Under the pieces are notes generated by a model. The model saw nothing but the letters and a program-made list of their open reading frames with translations, was not told the origin of the DNA and ran no database searches. DNA of 64,000 nucleotides from Haemonchus contortus (lineage: Eukaryota > Nematoda > Chromadorea > Rhabditida > Trichostrongylidae), in contig LS997567.1 of NCBI GenBank assembly GCA_000469685.2, positions 31,162,513-31,226,512 of the forward strand, given 5' to 3'. A program made the position numbers and the translations under genes. Each line of letters opens with the position of its first letter. Positions within the stretch are counted from its first letter, which is position 1. Positions 35,118 through 46,500 of this stretch are shown here, piece by piece.

Positions 35118-36371
35118 CGTGGGCTGCCTTTTATATTTTGAGATTCGGTAATAGAAACAAATATCATTTATTGAAAATCGCTTTATTGCCTTCCAAAATT
35201 CTACACATTAAGATCTATACACTTTTGCATGGGCTCGACCAATTTCCGAAGCACTTTTGCCACTCTGATGTAGGTAAGTCTAAAACAAGGATTCTGGATG
35301 CACCAACGGCTCCTTCAAGTGTCGAAAAACGTTGACCTCTCATTTTATTTTTTACGTACGGGATTAGAAGAAGACACCCGGGGACTACATGGCTGTTGAC
35401 CTGTCAAATCTTGTTTCGAGTGCTCAAAAATGCAGTTGTTTGAGCCGATGGGTGGGAGCTCTCATTGTCGTGGTGAAGAGTGATCCGTCTTCAGCAGTTG
35501 GTTTTCTTGATTTTTTGAGGTCAACTGGCAAACAAATTGCGGTATACCACTCAGAATTGACTGTTCTGCCTATTTCAGTGGTACGGTTGCGACATATCCA
35601 GTTTTTCCAGAAAAAACAGGAGATCAATTGCTCGGAAGTGCTTGCTGCGCGGACAGCTTTTGATGGATTTGGCTCATCTTGAAATACTCATACGGTCGAC
35701 TGCTGTTCCCTTCCGGGCTCATACGCATAAATCCATGATCCATCATCTGTTTCGATGCCATAGACGTGTTTCGAAGCACCGCGATCGTACTTTTGAGCAT
35801 TTCTTTCGACCAATCGACACGAGTCCCTTTTTGGGGGATTGAAAAATTTTTGAAAAACGATTTTTTTCACTGTCAAATTTTCATGCAATATTGAATGTAT
35901 GCTGGTCCCACCAATGCCTAAGGTTGTCCCAATCTCACGATAGGCCACATGACGGTCTTGCAATATTCGTTTGTGAACAGTGTCAACGGTTTCCGGAACA
36001 ACAACTAATTTTAGACGACCACCACGAAATTTTTCTTCGAGTGAACTATGACCTCGGGTGAACTCAGTGTACCATCGATAAACACTGGCCCTGGATGAAG
36101 CTTTATCCCCAAAAATTGAACTAAGTTCATCCATGCATTGCTGTTGAGTTAGTTCACGTCGAAAGTTGTAGAAAATAATCGCGCGAAAATGCTCACGATT
36201 CAACCCCATAACCTGGCCTAAACAAAATCTTATAACATAGTGTAAACAACACAAATCGCGCTCAAGTTTCGCAACGTATCCTCAAAATAGTCAAACTTTA
36301 CGATAGTGATGTCAGTTGCTAGGTTGCTACACTAGTGTTGCCAAATCTCAAATTATAAAAGGCAGCCCTCG
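35118..36371 (-). mobile_element. Mariner element inserted in gypsy RNase H
   Basis: 1254 bp with ends CGTGGGCTGCCTTTTATA and TATAAAAGGCAGCCCTCG, each flanked by TA (35116-35117 and 36372-36373). The gypsy reading on the two sides joins across the site, so this is a later, nested insertion. Confidence 0.9.
35140..36240 (-). pseudogene. Mariner transposase in gypsy, frameshifted
   Basis: The N-terminal 170 residues are almost open: EHFRAIIFYNFRRELTQQQC (HTH), SSRASVYRWYTEFTRG, VPETVDTVHKRILQDRHVAY, then YGIETDDGSWIYAYEP with the first catalytic Asp (here DDGSW). After QQSTV the frame shifts. VNSEWYTAICLPV and MQKCIDLKCRILEG mark the rest down to the C-terminus. The second and third catalytic regions are in broken frames. 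Confidence 0.88.
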
Positions 36372-36373
36372 TA

Positions 36374-37341
36374 CTACTCAACGCCTCTAAATCGGTTATG
36401 TGGTAACACCGCTCTGCCCTTGAAAGCTTTTTCGACACAAAATAGATGGGATGCAGGAATCCGTCCTGTTCTTCTTCTGACAAAACAGCCCCCACTCCAA
36501 TCGGGATACGTCCGCGTAAAGAACAAACGGGCGCACACCGCTGCTCGTTGCCTCAATGTCTGGCTGTGCCAACACAGGTGGCTGCATCAGACCTGCCTTC
36601 AGTTGCTCAAAAGCTTCTTCTTCTGCCCTATGCCATCGCAAGGACGCTTTCGTTGTGGTCAACTCGAACAAGAGACGTGTGATACTTGAAAAACCTAGCT
36701 CGAATTTTCGGTAATATCCGCGCTAGCCCAAGAAAGTACGCATTTCCGCCAAACACGTTGGAAGTGGATAGTTTTGAATTTTCTTGATCTTGGCGGGATC
36801 AGCGTGAACCCCTTCACTATACACTTCATGGACAAGGAAAGCTACTTCCCTCCCCAACAGCATACGTTCCTGAGGCTTTAGCTTCAAATCAACCCGTTTC
36901 GTGGCCTCTAAAACGGTCCTCAGCATCTTCATATGAAGCCACTTGGTTTCCGTGGCAATCAGCATGTCGTCAATGTGCACGAAAACGTTGTTGGTTATCA
37001 TGTTCTTCAAGAATAAGTCCATGAGTCTCTGAAACCTTTCTGGGGATGTGCACAGGCAAAGGGTAGGACTCAAAACTGGAACAAGCCTTCGGACGTTACG
37101 AACGCACTCTTTGTCTTCGCATCTTCCGGCATCGGGATTTGCCAATATCCCGAGGCCATGTCCAGCGTGCTGAAGTTTTTCGACCTTCTAGGCTATGAAG
37201 AATCATATCTATCCGCGGCAGTGGGTATGCATCTTTTCTCGCATTTTTGTTAAGCTCCCGTTAGTCGGTACGCAATCGTAACGGTCCATCTTTCTTTTTC
37301 ACCAAAACGACCGGCGATGCCTTCTCTGAATGCGAAGCTTC
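36374..37341 (-). pseudogene. Gypsy reverse transcriptase and proximal RNase H
   Basis: ASPVVLVKKKDGPLRLRTD (RT fingers), then after a frameshift near 37150 SPERFQRLMDLFLKN, FVHIDDMLIAT at 36961-36980 (the YxDD box with Tyr changed to His), ERMLLGREVAFLVHEV, PAKIKKIQNYPLP and FLG of the thumb. RNase H starts FVLYADVSRLEWG and ends at YHITDLEAL, where the mariner sits. Several frameshifts. Confidence 0.88.
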
Positions 37342-37343
37342 TA

Positions 37344-37859
37344 CAGTGTGTTTCAAAAGTATGTGCACACCCAACATTTTGTTTTTTTGGGAATACCATT
37401 GCTTTCTGTAACCTGCGACCTTCACCATTCGATTCCTTGTGTGCGTGTCTCGAATGAATCTAGCAATGTATGAAAAAGAGCGGCCCAGTCGCCGTTCGAA
37501 AAGTATGCGCACACTTAAAATTTTTCATTTCAAGGATAACTAAAACACCTACCGCAACGAAACCATTCTCAAACGATTCCTCATAGTCGATAACCTCTAC
37601 AGAAGTTTAGGTGGCCCTATTGATTCCTGATCTCGGTTATATTTTTGTTTTTTGCTAAGTGTGCACATACTTTTGAAACAAAGAAGAAATTTTTCTTTAA
37701 TAAAAAATTATGTTAGCAGCATACGATGCTCTCTCAGAATAAGTGTTCGTAGGTTATCGCACACAAGGAATTGAATGGTGAAGGTCGTAGGTCACAGAAA
37801 GCAATGGCATTCCCAAAAAAACAAAATGTTGGGTGTGCACATACTTTTGAAACACACTG
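37344..37859. mobile_element. Tc1-type MITE inserted in gypsy RT
   Basis: 516 bp, CAGTGTGTTTCAAAAGTATG to its complement, TA on both sides (37342-37343, 37860-37861). Each arm holds an inner repeat of TTTCAAAAGTATG (IR/DR). The RT reading KELLDRGII on the right continues as SHSEKASPVV on the left, so it landed in the RT. The single arm at 5205-5405 is the same family. Confidence 0.9.
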
Positions 37860-37861
37860 TA

Positions 37862-38640
37862 TAATGCCTCGATCCAGCAGTTCCTTGAGCATTCCTTTGA
37901 ATTGCGATCGCTCACCTTTGGACACAGGTCTTACCTTCTGACGAATCCCCGACGTACTTCGTGTATGACTAAATCGGCTTGTGTCAGTTCTCTGTCTTCC
38001 ACGGCGAACACCTTGTCATACTCGGTCACGATTCTCCATAATTCTGATCGTCCTCTTCATAGTGCTTCCTGCTCTCTCTCAAAAGCTTATCCATCAACAG
38101 TTTCCTTTCCGTTTTCTGCAATGCTGGCTTAGCTAATATCAGAACGTCCGTTGCTACCCTAGTTGTCTTCACTGCGATGCACTCAACATCATCCTGCTCG
38201 AACCTGTTTACCTCTAAACCAGTTCGAAAAATTAGCGGCTCCTTCCGCTGTCTGCTTCCTTTATCCTGTCATTTGGCGTAGCGTTCTTCACCACATTTTC
38301 ACGCTGCAACGGTCGTTTGTTCACCATCACATTCCTTTACTAGGATCTTCACCACCCTCTCGAATTTCATTCGGTTGCCCGGCGCATCGAAAATCCATCT
38401 CCCGAAGTCTTCTGGCAGCTCCTGACAATATGGCCGCTGGCCTTGATGAGATTATAGACCGGCATAGGCATGATGGATATCTCCGAACCTGTATCCAGCA
38501 ACGCTCTCCATATTCTTCCACCTTCTTCAACCTTGGTTATGTGCTTTTTCTCAGATGAAAAAGTCTCCGATTGCTGCGGGTGCGACTTCCCCTTTATGCT
38601 CTTGGAGTTGCGCGACGCCTGTCGCTTTACTCTCCACGTG
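37862..38640 (-). pseudogene. Gypsy protease and start of RT
   Basis: The revertible-type aspartic protease motif LLDTGSEISIMP lies at 38481-38501 (minus). Between it and the RT entry (SQFKGMLKELLDRGII, ~37870-37915) the frame is broken repeatedly. Role when intact: processing of Gag-Pol. Confidence 0.8.
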
Positions 38641-40080
38641 TCTAGGTCCAGCTGTGCAATTTCTAGCGAGGTGTCCTATGTCCTGACATTTGTAACAGCT
38701 CGTCTTTATTCCTTTCTGTTTTTCTTACCGACCTTTTTTCACATCTCTCACCCTTTGTTTGGCTTCACCGTGCGTACTAGTACGCCTGCTCTTTTCACAA
38801 CCCACGTTAGAAGTTCTGGGTGCCGTGCTACTAGCCAACAGATGTGATGGTGTTTTGCTCATGCTCATCGACCTCGTATTTGCCAAAGTCAGGTTCCGCC
38901 GCTCAATTCTCATAGCGGTATCCTTGAGGCTGGTGTACCAATAGATGATAAGATTCAGGCGAATGTACCAGTTGCTCGTACAACTGATGGGCCCTCACTG
39001 TCATCAGAGCAGTCTCATTTAGCTCTGGATATGCCATGGCTGACAGCCGTCCTAATTGTACGCAATGCTCTGCCACCGATTGCTCTTCGGCCTTCCGCAG
39101 CCTTCTCAGCTTCCCTTACGCGACTACTCTGGTGGTCTGTGCATCAACCCTGTACGTCTTGGCTATAGCTGCCGCTAAACCCTCGAAAGACCCTCGCCTA
39201 ACCCTGCTGGGTAACGCCTCATACTGCGTTTTAGCATGACCACTCAGCTTCGACTTCAACAAGGTTTTTAGCTCTTCGCTAGATCAGTTTTGTGTGATAT
39301 ATTTCAAGGAAAAAGACCCAATGAAATGATTCCACGAATGACTTTTCTCAAAAATAGTCTGACATCTGGGAGCGCCACATATCTCAAATAGGCTCCCAAC
39401 TGATTCTCCGCGAGTGAGATGGACCCTTGACTACTCGGCGTCGGCTCATCCTCTCACTATCGCAACTATCAATTTCGTTCAACTTCTCCAAACTAGACAT
39501 CGATGATAACTCAGTGGGCTTCACCGGCGTCTTCCCTGAGAATTTTCTGGATCTGCTCGACACCGAGTTGCTCAACTCTTGCGGTTTTTTTCGCCTAGTT
39601 TGCAAAGTAGGTTTACATGAGCTCACCTCGCGCTTCAACCTCTTCAATGCTTCAATATCAATTTTCGATGTCTCCTCAGCTGCCTTACCTGGCACCGTGG
39701 TCCATACGCCGCTTCGTAGAGACTCCTAATTACGCGATTTGAGTGACCGCAGTTGTTTACGTGCCAATTCCCGCTCGCGCTGCAGTGACAACACTTCTTT
39801 TTCCTTCTCCATTAATTTTATCATCCTCTTTTCCAACTCCTTACAATTCACCACTATCTGTTCTCGCTCCCATCCTGTACACTTCTCAATCTCATTGATC
39901 ATAGCTGCCTTTATGGCTAGCTCTTCCACGGCCTCTACTCCAATTGCTGCTCTCCTTACCTACAACCATTCGCAGCACCCTCTCACAGTTCTCCCGTCTC
40001 GCATCTCCCGAGCGCCAGTATTTTGCCGCCGACCAGCACTTCCACCTCTTTCACATTTTTGAGTGCTTGGTGACACACCA
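38641..40080 (-). pseudogene. Gypsy Gag with zinc knuckle
   Basis: CYKCQDIGHLARNC at 38653-38698 (minus) is a CCHC zinc knuckle. Upstream are a charged, partly coiled-coil region (REQIVVNCKELEKRMIKLME, ~39790-39860) and Ser/Lys-rich segments. Between 38900 and 39380 the frame is broken. Assignment as Gag rests on position before the protease and the knuckle. Confidence 0.7.
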
Positions 40081-42060
40081 TAAGCGCGTCCAGCTCTTCA
40101 TCCTTGTTCATGTCAAGGGTCACTGGGGAGTCAACCTCCGTCTCACGCTATTGTGGGACTACTGCAACATGTGTGATTACTACGGCATCTCTCGCATCAT
40201 CCGACACCACTGACGCCAGCGCACGCACGTCAGGGTATGTGTGGTGCCAGGTTCCTTCAGTCGATATTAATCGATAGTTGTGCACAACTTAGTTGCTACA
40301 GAGAAGTGGACTGCGTTTACTCTTTACCAAAGGGGTGCACCACTATCGGTTCCCAGCTAGTGAAGGAATCTGACCCCATACTGTCTCAACAAGTTGGGCT
40401 CTCTTTGGAAAGCCACTACTCGCTAGCAGTGAATGTAACAACGACCACTCGAGGGAAACCCACGGGATCGTTGCTGACCGAAAAAAACGAGAAATGCGTG
40501 ACCAGAACTTTCACCTATTTGTGCCCAATGCTGACTCCTTTATAGTTCGGCTTGGCCCCCCCCCCCCCCCCAGTAGTGTCTGCAGGTAGAATTTAGTGCA
40601 ATTTTCGACCGGAAACACCGGAGCTAACACCAACCGAACTAAACGATTTATTTTGGCAATATTAAAACAATGGTAAAAACGGCAAGAAACAACAAACAAT
40701 CAACAGCTACTAAATTGACGAACGGGTAGGATACCTGAAACCAAAAAAACTGAGAAAAAAACAAAGACAAAAAGCCACCGGAGAAAATAAGTAACAAATA
40801 TCGAATCACGTGTCTTGTGTTCTTTCTTTGTTTTCTTATCGCTCTCCGTTATCGCCGACACCTCTTTCGGCGCCAACGATTATTGACTCGAATGGTAAAT
40901 GACCCATCGTAAATCGAAGATCACGCGCACAGCAATTGCTCCATCTCACACCACGTCAACCAAGAAGGAGCTCAGGAGCCCTCTCGCCTCAACCTCTTTC
41001 TTTTGGGTGCTTGAGTTTTGTGCATGAGATCGACCAATTATCTTGCGAACCACTGTATAAGCTATATGGCGATCGTGTCTTAGCGTAAGTAGAAGCAGGT
41101 GGACCTCGACTTATGTCTTTTCTTTGTGTATCCTGTGGTTCGAATGTTTTTGTCATGTGACGTTCAATTTCCTCCTTGTTTCAGGACTGTGTCCAAAACG
41201 TCCATCCGTTTTTCCATGGTCCACGTACCATCGTATGAGAGTGCTACTTTTTTTTCTAGAGGACAGGTCTTTTTACGTCATCCCTGAACTTAGCCAAAAC
41301 TTTCGACATCAGTCACTCTTCCTTTACTTTTGATCATCTCGTGATCGAGGAGAGCCGGTCGAATAGTTTGCATTGATCTTTCAAACCTGCACTTCGAGCT
41401 CTGCAACTTCCATTTGTTCGTGCAGGTTGGTGATGATGACAGATGTATTTCCATACTTCTCTTGCAAATGCTTCACCACCAAGGGAAATTTTTTGATTTA
41501 TTTGGTTTCGGCGGATGGGCGTGCTTCTCCTTTTTGGACTTAGAATAGGTAGTTAAACTCTCGGAGATCCGACAAAGAAGTCGAATGAATTGTAGCATTG
41601 AATAACACCCAGAAGTTGTCCCACTCCAACATTCAACACTGAATTCTGACACGGGAGTTTTTGAAAGTTCTGCTCGATTTATTGTGGAGTGCAGTACTCT
41701 TCCAGAACTAGCGCTTGCTTTTCTACCTCAAGACGGGCTTGTAAGTCTTCCGATTCCGATGGTAAGTTCTGGCCTTTCTCCAACTGGTCGCAAATGCGCT
41801 CTTCTTCTTCGTTCTCCAGTGAGTGTTGAGGTTTGTCAACTGTTTCTGCGGAAGCGGAGAAGGCTTTTTCGAAAGATTTTTGGATTGCACGTATATGAAC
41901 TAGTGCATTACTAGTTTGGCTTATCAGATTTTCGGCACTACATTGATCATTTGGAACTGGACCATTTGCTGAGTGGTTGTAGGTTTCCAAGAGGTTATTC
42001 AATGCATTTGCTTGGCGGGCTGCTATGCCTTCGCGAGCCTTGAGTGAGGCCGCCTATTGC
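40081..42060. other. No recognised gene; poly-C tract
   Basis: A 16-C run lies at 40556-40571. A 107-codon minus frame (41679-42002), Glu-rich with likely coiled coil, has no family match. It might be another decayed Gag. Confidence 0.35.
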
Positions 42061-42136
42061 TGTTTTGGCAGCGAGTGTAGAGGCAGTCGATCGAAGCGGA
42101 GAAGAAGAACAAGAATGAGAACGAGCACCTTTTGAC
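42060..42136 (+). mobile_element. LINE tail fragment just upstream of a LINE
   Basis: GGCAGCGAGTGTAGAGGCAG and GAAGAAGAACAAGAATGAGA match 23837-23890; CTTATATACCGCAGT matches 48631-48640 approximately. It suggests head-to-tail LINE copies or a shared promoter/tail module. Confidence 0.45.
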
Positions 42137-43071
42137 ATGTCTTATATACCGCAGTCTATAGCCACGATGATGGAGACTCAGCACTGGCTCTGGCAAGGCA
42201 GTGTTGAGGATCTAGGGAGCAAGCTTGCTAAAACAGCAATAAAACAGCCTCAGTACTCCGTACCCTGGGCCCAGCCGTCTCCGGCGTCGGACGGCATGGC
42301 GACCGGTGTGAGGCGAAGAAATCTTGGGTTGCACAGGACGCCTTGGATTTCGGACCATGACAGCACTCCCTCCACACGACACGGAAACTGTTTCCTACTT
42401 TATACCTACAACGCAAGAGCAGTCTCCTCCAATGCAGCTCTTTATGAGCTCCTCGATGCGGCTAGTCACAGTAAATATCATGTGATTGCGCTGAAAGAAA
42501 CCAAGAGCAGGAGGACCGACGTACGACGAACGAACGATGGAATAATCATCACTCGTGGTGTCGGCGGCGTTGGTTTCATCGAGCACCCATCTGTCGTCCA
42601 TCTCGTCGATTCTCACGGAGTCCTGTCTCCTCGCTCGCCATCCTACGCCCACGACATACGCACCTGAAGACCACCTTTATCGTCAACTGCTACTCTCCGC
42701 ACTCTACAGCTGACGAATAAGAGCTCAATACGTTGTACTACCAACTTGAGAAAATCATCCACAACGACAAGTCCTACAAATCCGTTGTTGGAGATTTCAA
42801 CGCTAGACTGGGCGAAGCACAAGAGGAGGAGTTCAGGAGTGGAAAGTTCGGAAGACAGGAAGGAGAACGGAAACCGTCTAGCTGGACTCCTGCCCGCGGC
42901 TCGACTCTTCCATAGAAATTCTCTCTTCCAGAAGAAGGAACATCAAATGGTACAACCCATGCTGAATTGGACCACATACTAACAAACAGAAAGTGGTGCT
43001 TACTAGATGTTGGTGTGGTACCATCTTTCTGTAGTGCTTCTGATCATCGACTCCTTCGCGCTAACAAGGGA
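42137..43071 (+). pseudogene. RTE-type LINE endonuclease, interrupted
   Basis: It contains YNARAVSSNAALYELLDAA, VIALKETKSRRTD (catalytic Glu), then after frameshifts [33 protein letters not shown] with catalytic His. At 43072 the frame is cut by a 3.4 kb transposon and resumes at 46501 (KIRFSHKLEK). Stops near 42665 and 42718. Function of the domain: target DNA nicking. Confidence 0.88.
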
Positions 43072-43074
43072 AGG

Positions 43075-46000
43075 ATCCCAAGTCGAAGTGACCATTTGAA
43101 ATGGGACCTATACTGCTAGGCGTATTTATTAATGCTGATTTCGAATCTGCATTCAAAATCTGCCAAACGATTCTCTGAACGAAGTTATGGAGGTGGTCTC
43201 CAAAGAGCGCTCAAGAGAGCGCTCAACAGGAGAAAGCACAAAAGACATGGTCGCCGGCAGCCCAGCAGTGGCGGATTGGAGTAGAGGTAAGCGTGACGCT
43301 TCATAGGCGAGGGATCCAAGGATCTGGTTTCATGACCGACAGCGTTTTGCATCTTGCGTAACCTCTTTCTCCACGTTGTGAAAACCTTTTTATGTTACTT
43401 TTACCGCCTTCGGCGACTCTTTGAATTCCTGAGGTGAACCAGTCTTCTTAAACCGTCTGACATCTACTCCAACCACCACATTACAAAAAAATATTCTTAT
43501 CGTTATACATTTCAAATTCATTACAGGATAACTTCATTATATTGTAGGCAGATGTGATAATCTAGCACGAAGTGTTTAAAACAGAAGTTTTTCACAATGA
43601 GCAGCAACGAATGAAAAAAATTTCAGCGCAGGCTGTTCCTTCACAGTCACTTACTACACATGGGAAACAGAATTGTGTAGGTGCCTCAAAATTACCTGGA
43701 TGTGTGCCTAAAAAGCCGGCAGCATGCCATGAGTAAGAAAGAAACTTCTTAAACCTAGGGGCACAGAATTGGAAGTACACAAGTGATAGTAATCGAAGAA
43801 TTGAATCGCGAGTATACACACTAAACTTGAGATCATGAGCTAATACGTGTGAGGTGATGTGATACGTTTGTGCATATTTTCAAATGGCAAAAAGAAATAA
43901 ACGTCCAGTGGCTGTATCAATCTCGTAGCACCAGCTGGGATGTTCATCACCTTTAACCCATTGACGACCATGCAGTCCACATGTGGCTGCAGTTGTTTTT
44001 TTTGTTTTATTCATCTATATTTCCGTTCTCTTACAATTTTTCTTCTCAAAACATTGCGTCAGGCCTGAATAAAATTGAATACAGCGTTTTCCTAGAGGAC
44101 CTTCCAATTTTCCAATTGTAAAAGTGTTTTTTTCGAAGGAGTACATTACCTTAGTGAATTCTTCGTTCGTTGAACAACTTCAAAAGATGAGATATTTCTA
44201 AGAAACTATCGTCATTAGCACTTTCGCTGTTATCGACCAAACGCAAAGCTCCCAACGCATCGCAAATAAAAGTTCTCCGAAACGATTTCTGGTAATGATT
44301 GAACTCATAATTGAATGAACACTAGAACAAGTGCAGGTTCTATAATAATCGATAATAATCGATCGATAATCACTCAATGTGGTCATTCTTACCAAACCCA
44401 TTTGAAGGAACATTCCTAAAAACCTATAATTTTCTCCTATAATTTTCAAAAAATGGTCGTGCTGGACCATGAAGTCCACATGTGGGCTGCAGTCGCGGGT
44501 GGACGAAAAGCGCGCTGTTCCCTCGCGGCGCTTTCCCGCAAAACGTCGTGGTCGTCAATGGGTTAACTGGTTTTGTGGAGGTAGAGCCGACTGGATTGCC
44601 TCGTGATTTTTAAAAGAAGTCCAAGAGTCCACCAGCAGCAACATTGATGCTGGTGAGTCCGGAGCAGCCACGCATGATCGAACCCACTCCAACATCAATT
44701 GCTTGCTCATCATGTGCGTTCTACTCGCCCGAACCAAGTTCGGAGCATGGAAGACTCTCTGTCTTGGAAACTCGGCAATAGTTTCCTATTAAAGCCAGAT
44801 TGAGAATCGAAGGGCAATGCAGGAACTCTTATCACAGACCTGAATGACCACGAACAGCTTCCCACCTAGATAGCCATCGGCGAAGAGGCAAGGCATAACC
44901 GTGAAGGAGTGGGTAGTAGCGGAGACCGACTGAACCGCCATTTCTACCTTCGAGCCTTTCAAAGCTAACGATCGTAAAGTGTGCATTTCTTTCAAGAAAC
45001 TGCTCTGGTCAGCGTTGCACATTGCATTCAACGGCCATTTTTCCTTTCTATAAACTGACCGTGTTGAACCAAAAACGTATTATCCAAAAGGGAAAAATTC
45101 ATAGTGTCCTAATGATCTGATTCATACCTTTTTTCACTTCGTTCACAAAGTTTCTAGCGTCTGCGGAAATACGGTCTTTGTCCAGAAAACTCTTCCTGAA
45201 GCAGGAGGTGGTAATACGCCTTGAGACCAATCCGCATCTTTTTTTGAACTCTTGTATCCACCGGTGTCCTGCTTTGAAATTCGCGACTAACTATCTTTCC
45301 CTGTTGATTTTCAAAGCCATTTGGCGTATATCGCAGTCATGGAGTGGCACTCCTCGTTCTAGCTTTAACCTAACTTACTCTTTCATGTCGTCCGCCAGCG
45401 TTCGTAGAGCAGCCAAACGACACTCGCGAATCTCACCTATTCGATAAGGTCATAATTTCCCGCCAGAACAAAAAGACATTCCGCAGCTATAACTAATCTT
45501 CTCTTTCGATTTGCCTCAACCTCAATAGATGGTACTCGCTACGAATGAAGCGGAAATTGGAACTCATGCACGACAGCGAACGGCATCCCTTTGCGCTTGA
45601 CCGATAGAATCTGATCGCGCTCTCCACCTGGATTTGTTTGGTTATCTCGTTCTGATAAATGTCCTGGGAAGAAAAACCTGTATCTGTTCTTTGGAGACTT
45701 CCACATTACCAAACATCAACGGCCCTCTAGATGTGCTTGCTGTTTCCTCTTCATCATCGGTTTCCCACAGAGGATCGGCCTCCTCGTCCTCAATCACGCA
45801 GTCTTCTTCGCACTCAATATCGAGGTCCTCGTAAGTCGCATTCCGCAAGATAGAGGAGAAACTATCTATCAACTTCTGTTCCTTCCTTGTAGGGGCGCGT
45901 TCGTCATCACAGGATCCGAAGTTTTTCAAGAGGTGCGATACTACCAACTCTGGGCTGAACATACTCCTTGTTCTTCGGTGTTACATCCATCCATACATAC

Positions 46001-46497
46001 AATACTTTGCCGCATTCGCCACGTGGCAACCCTTACCTTTTTTGAAAGCTGACCACGACCCCCACCTTTTTCAAAAACTAATCGATATCATCGGGCAGTG
46101 GAAGACTGTTTTGGCAGGAACTGGTTCACCTCAATCATTCAAGAGTCGCCGAAGGCGGTAAAACTAACATAAAAAGGTTTTCACAACCTGGAGGAAGAAG
46201 TTATGCAAGATGCAAAAACGCTATCGGCCACGAAATCCGATCCTTGCATCCCTCGCCGATGAAGCGTCACGCTTACCTCTACTCCAACCCGCCACTGCTG
46301 GGCTGCCGGCGACCATGTCTTCTGTGCTTTCTCCTGTTGAGCGCTCTCTTGAGCGCTCTTTGGAGACCATCTCCGTAACTTCGTTCAGAGAATCGTTTGG
46401 CAGATTTTGAATGCAGATTTGAAATCAGCATCAAAAATATGCCTAGCAGTATAGGTCCCATTCCAAATGGCCACTTCGACTTGGGATCCTTCCCTTG
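43075..46497. mobile_element. DNA transposon with ~0.4 kb inverted arms and TAA duplication
   Basis: Ends CAAGGGAAGGATCCCAAGTC and complement; TAA at 43072-43074 and 46498-46500. The arms (about 43075-43455 and 46100-46497) are inverted copies and include GAGTAGAGGTAAGCGTGACG, a tRNA-A-box-like stretch. Without one TAA and the element, the LINE reading RA-KIRFSH is continuous. The interior has a candidate DDE gene on the minus strand. Relatives: 57941-59330 and the partial copy from 63801. Superfamily not assigned; a TWA site suits PIF/Harbinger, but the protein motifs do not look typical for it. Confidence 0.9.
44555..45962 (-). pseudogene. Candidate DDE transposase of the TAA element
   Basis: Minus-strand pieces: an acidic N-terminal frame (45642-45962) with CDDERAPTRKEQKLIDSF and many Glu/Asp; then 44789-45031 with CNADQSSFLKEMHTLRSLAL and ATTHSFTVMPCLFADGYLGG; then 44555-44737 with HMMSKQLMLEWVRSC and MLLLVDSWTSFKNHEAIQ. 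NADQS and LLVDSW look like the first and second Asp blocks of an RNase-H-fold (DDE) transposase of CENP-B/pogo-like style. The third acidic residue was not found. Frame breaks separate the pieces. Tentative. Confidence 0.55.
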
Positions 46498-46500
46498 TAA

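Larger units (their letters stand above)
34505..40080 (-). mobile_element. Ty3/gypsy retrotransposon, minus strand, interrupted and truncated
   Basis: From right to left: Gag-like region, zinc knuckle, protease, RT, RNase H, integrase start. It carries two later insertions: a MITE (37344-37859) in the RT and a mariner (35118-36371) in RNase H. The integrase is cut at ~34505 by the LINE junction, so no left LTR is present. I could not find an LTR on the right either. Confidence 0.85.

Noticed and set aside
41679..42002. Glu-rich 107-codon minus frame
   Set aside because: Could be a decayed Gag or chance; not enough to call a gene.
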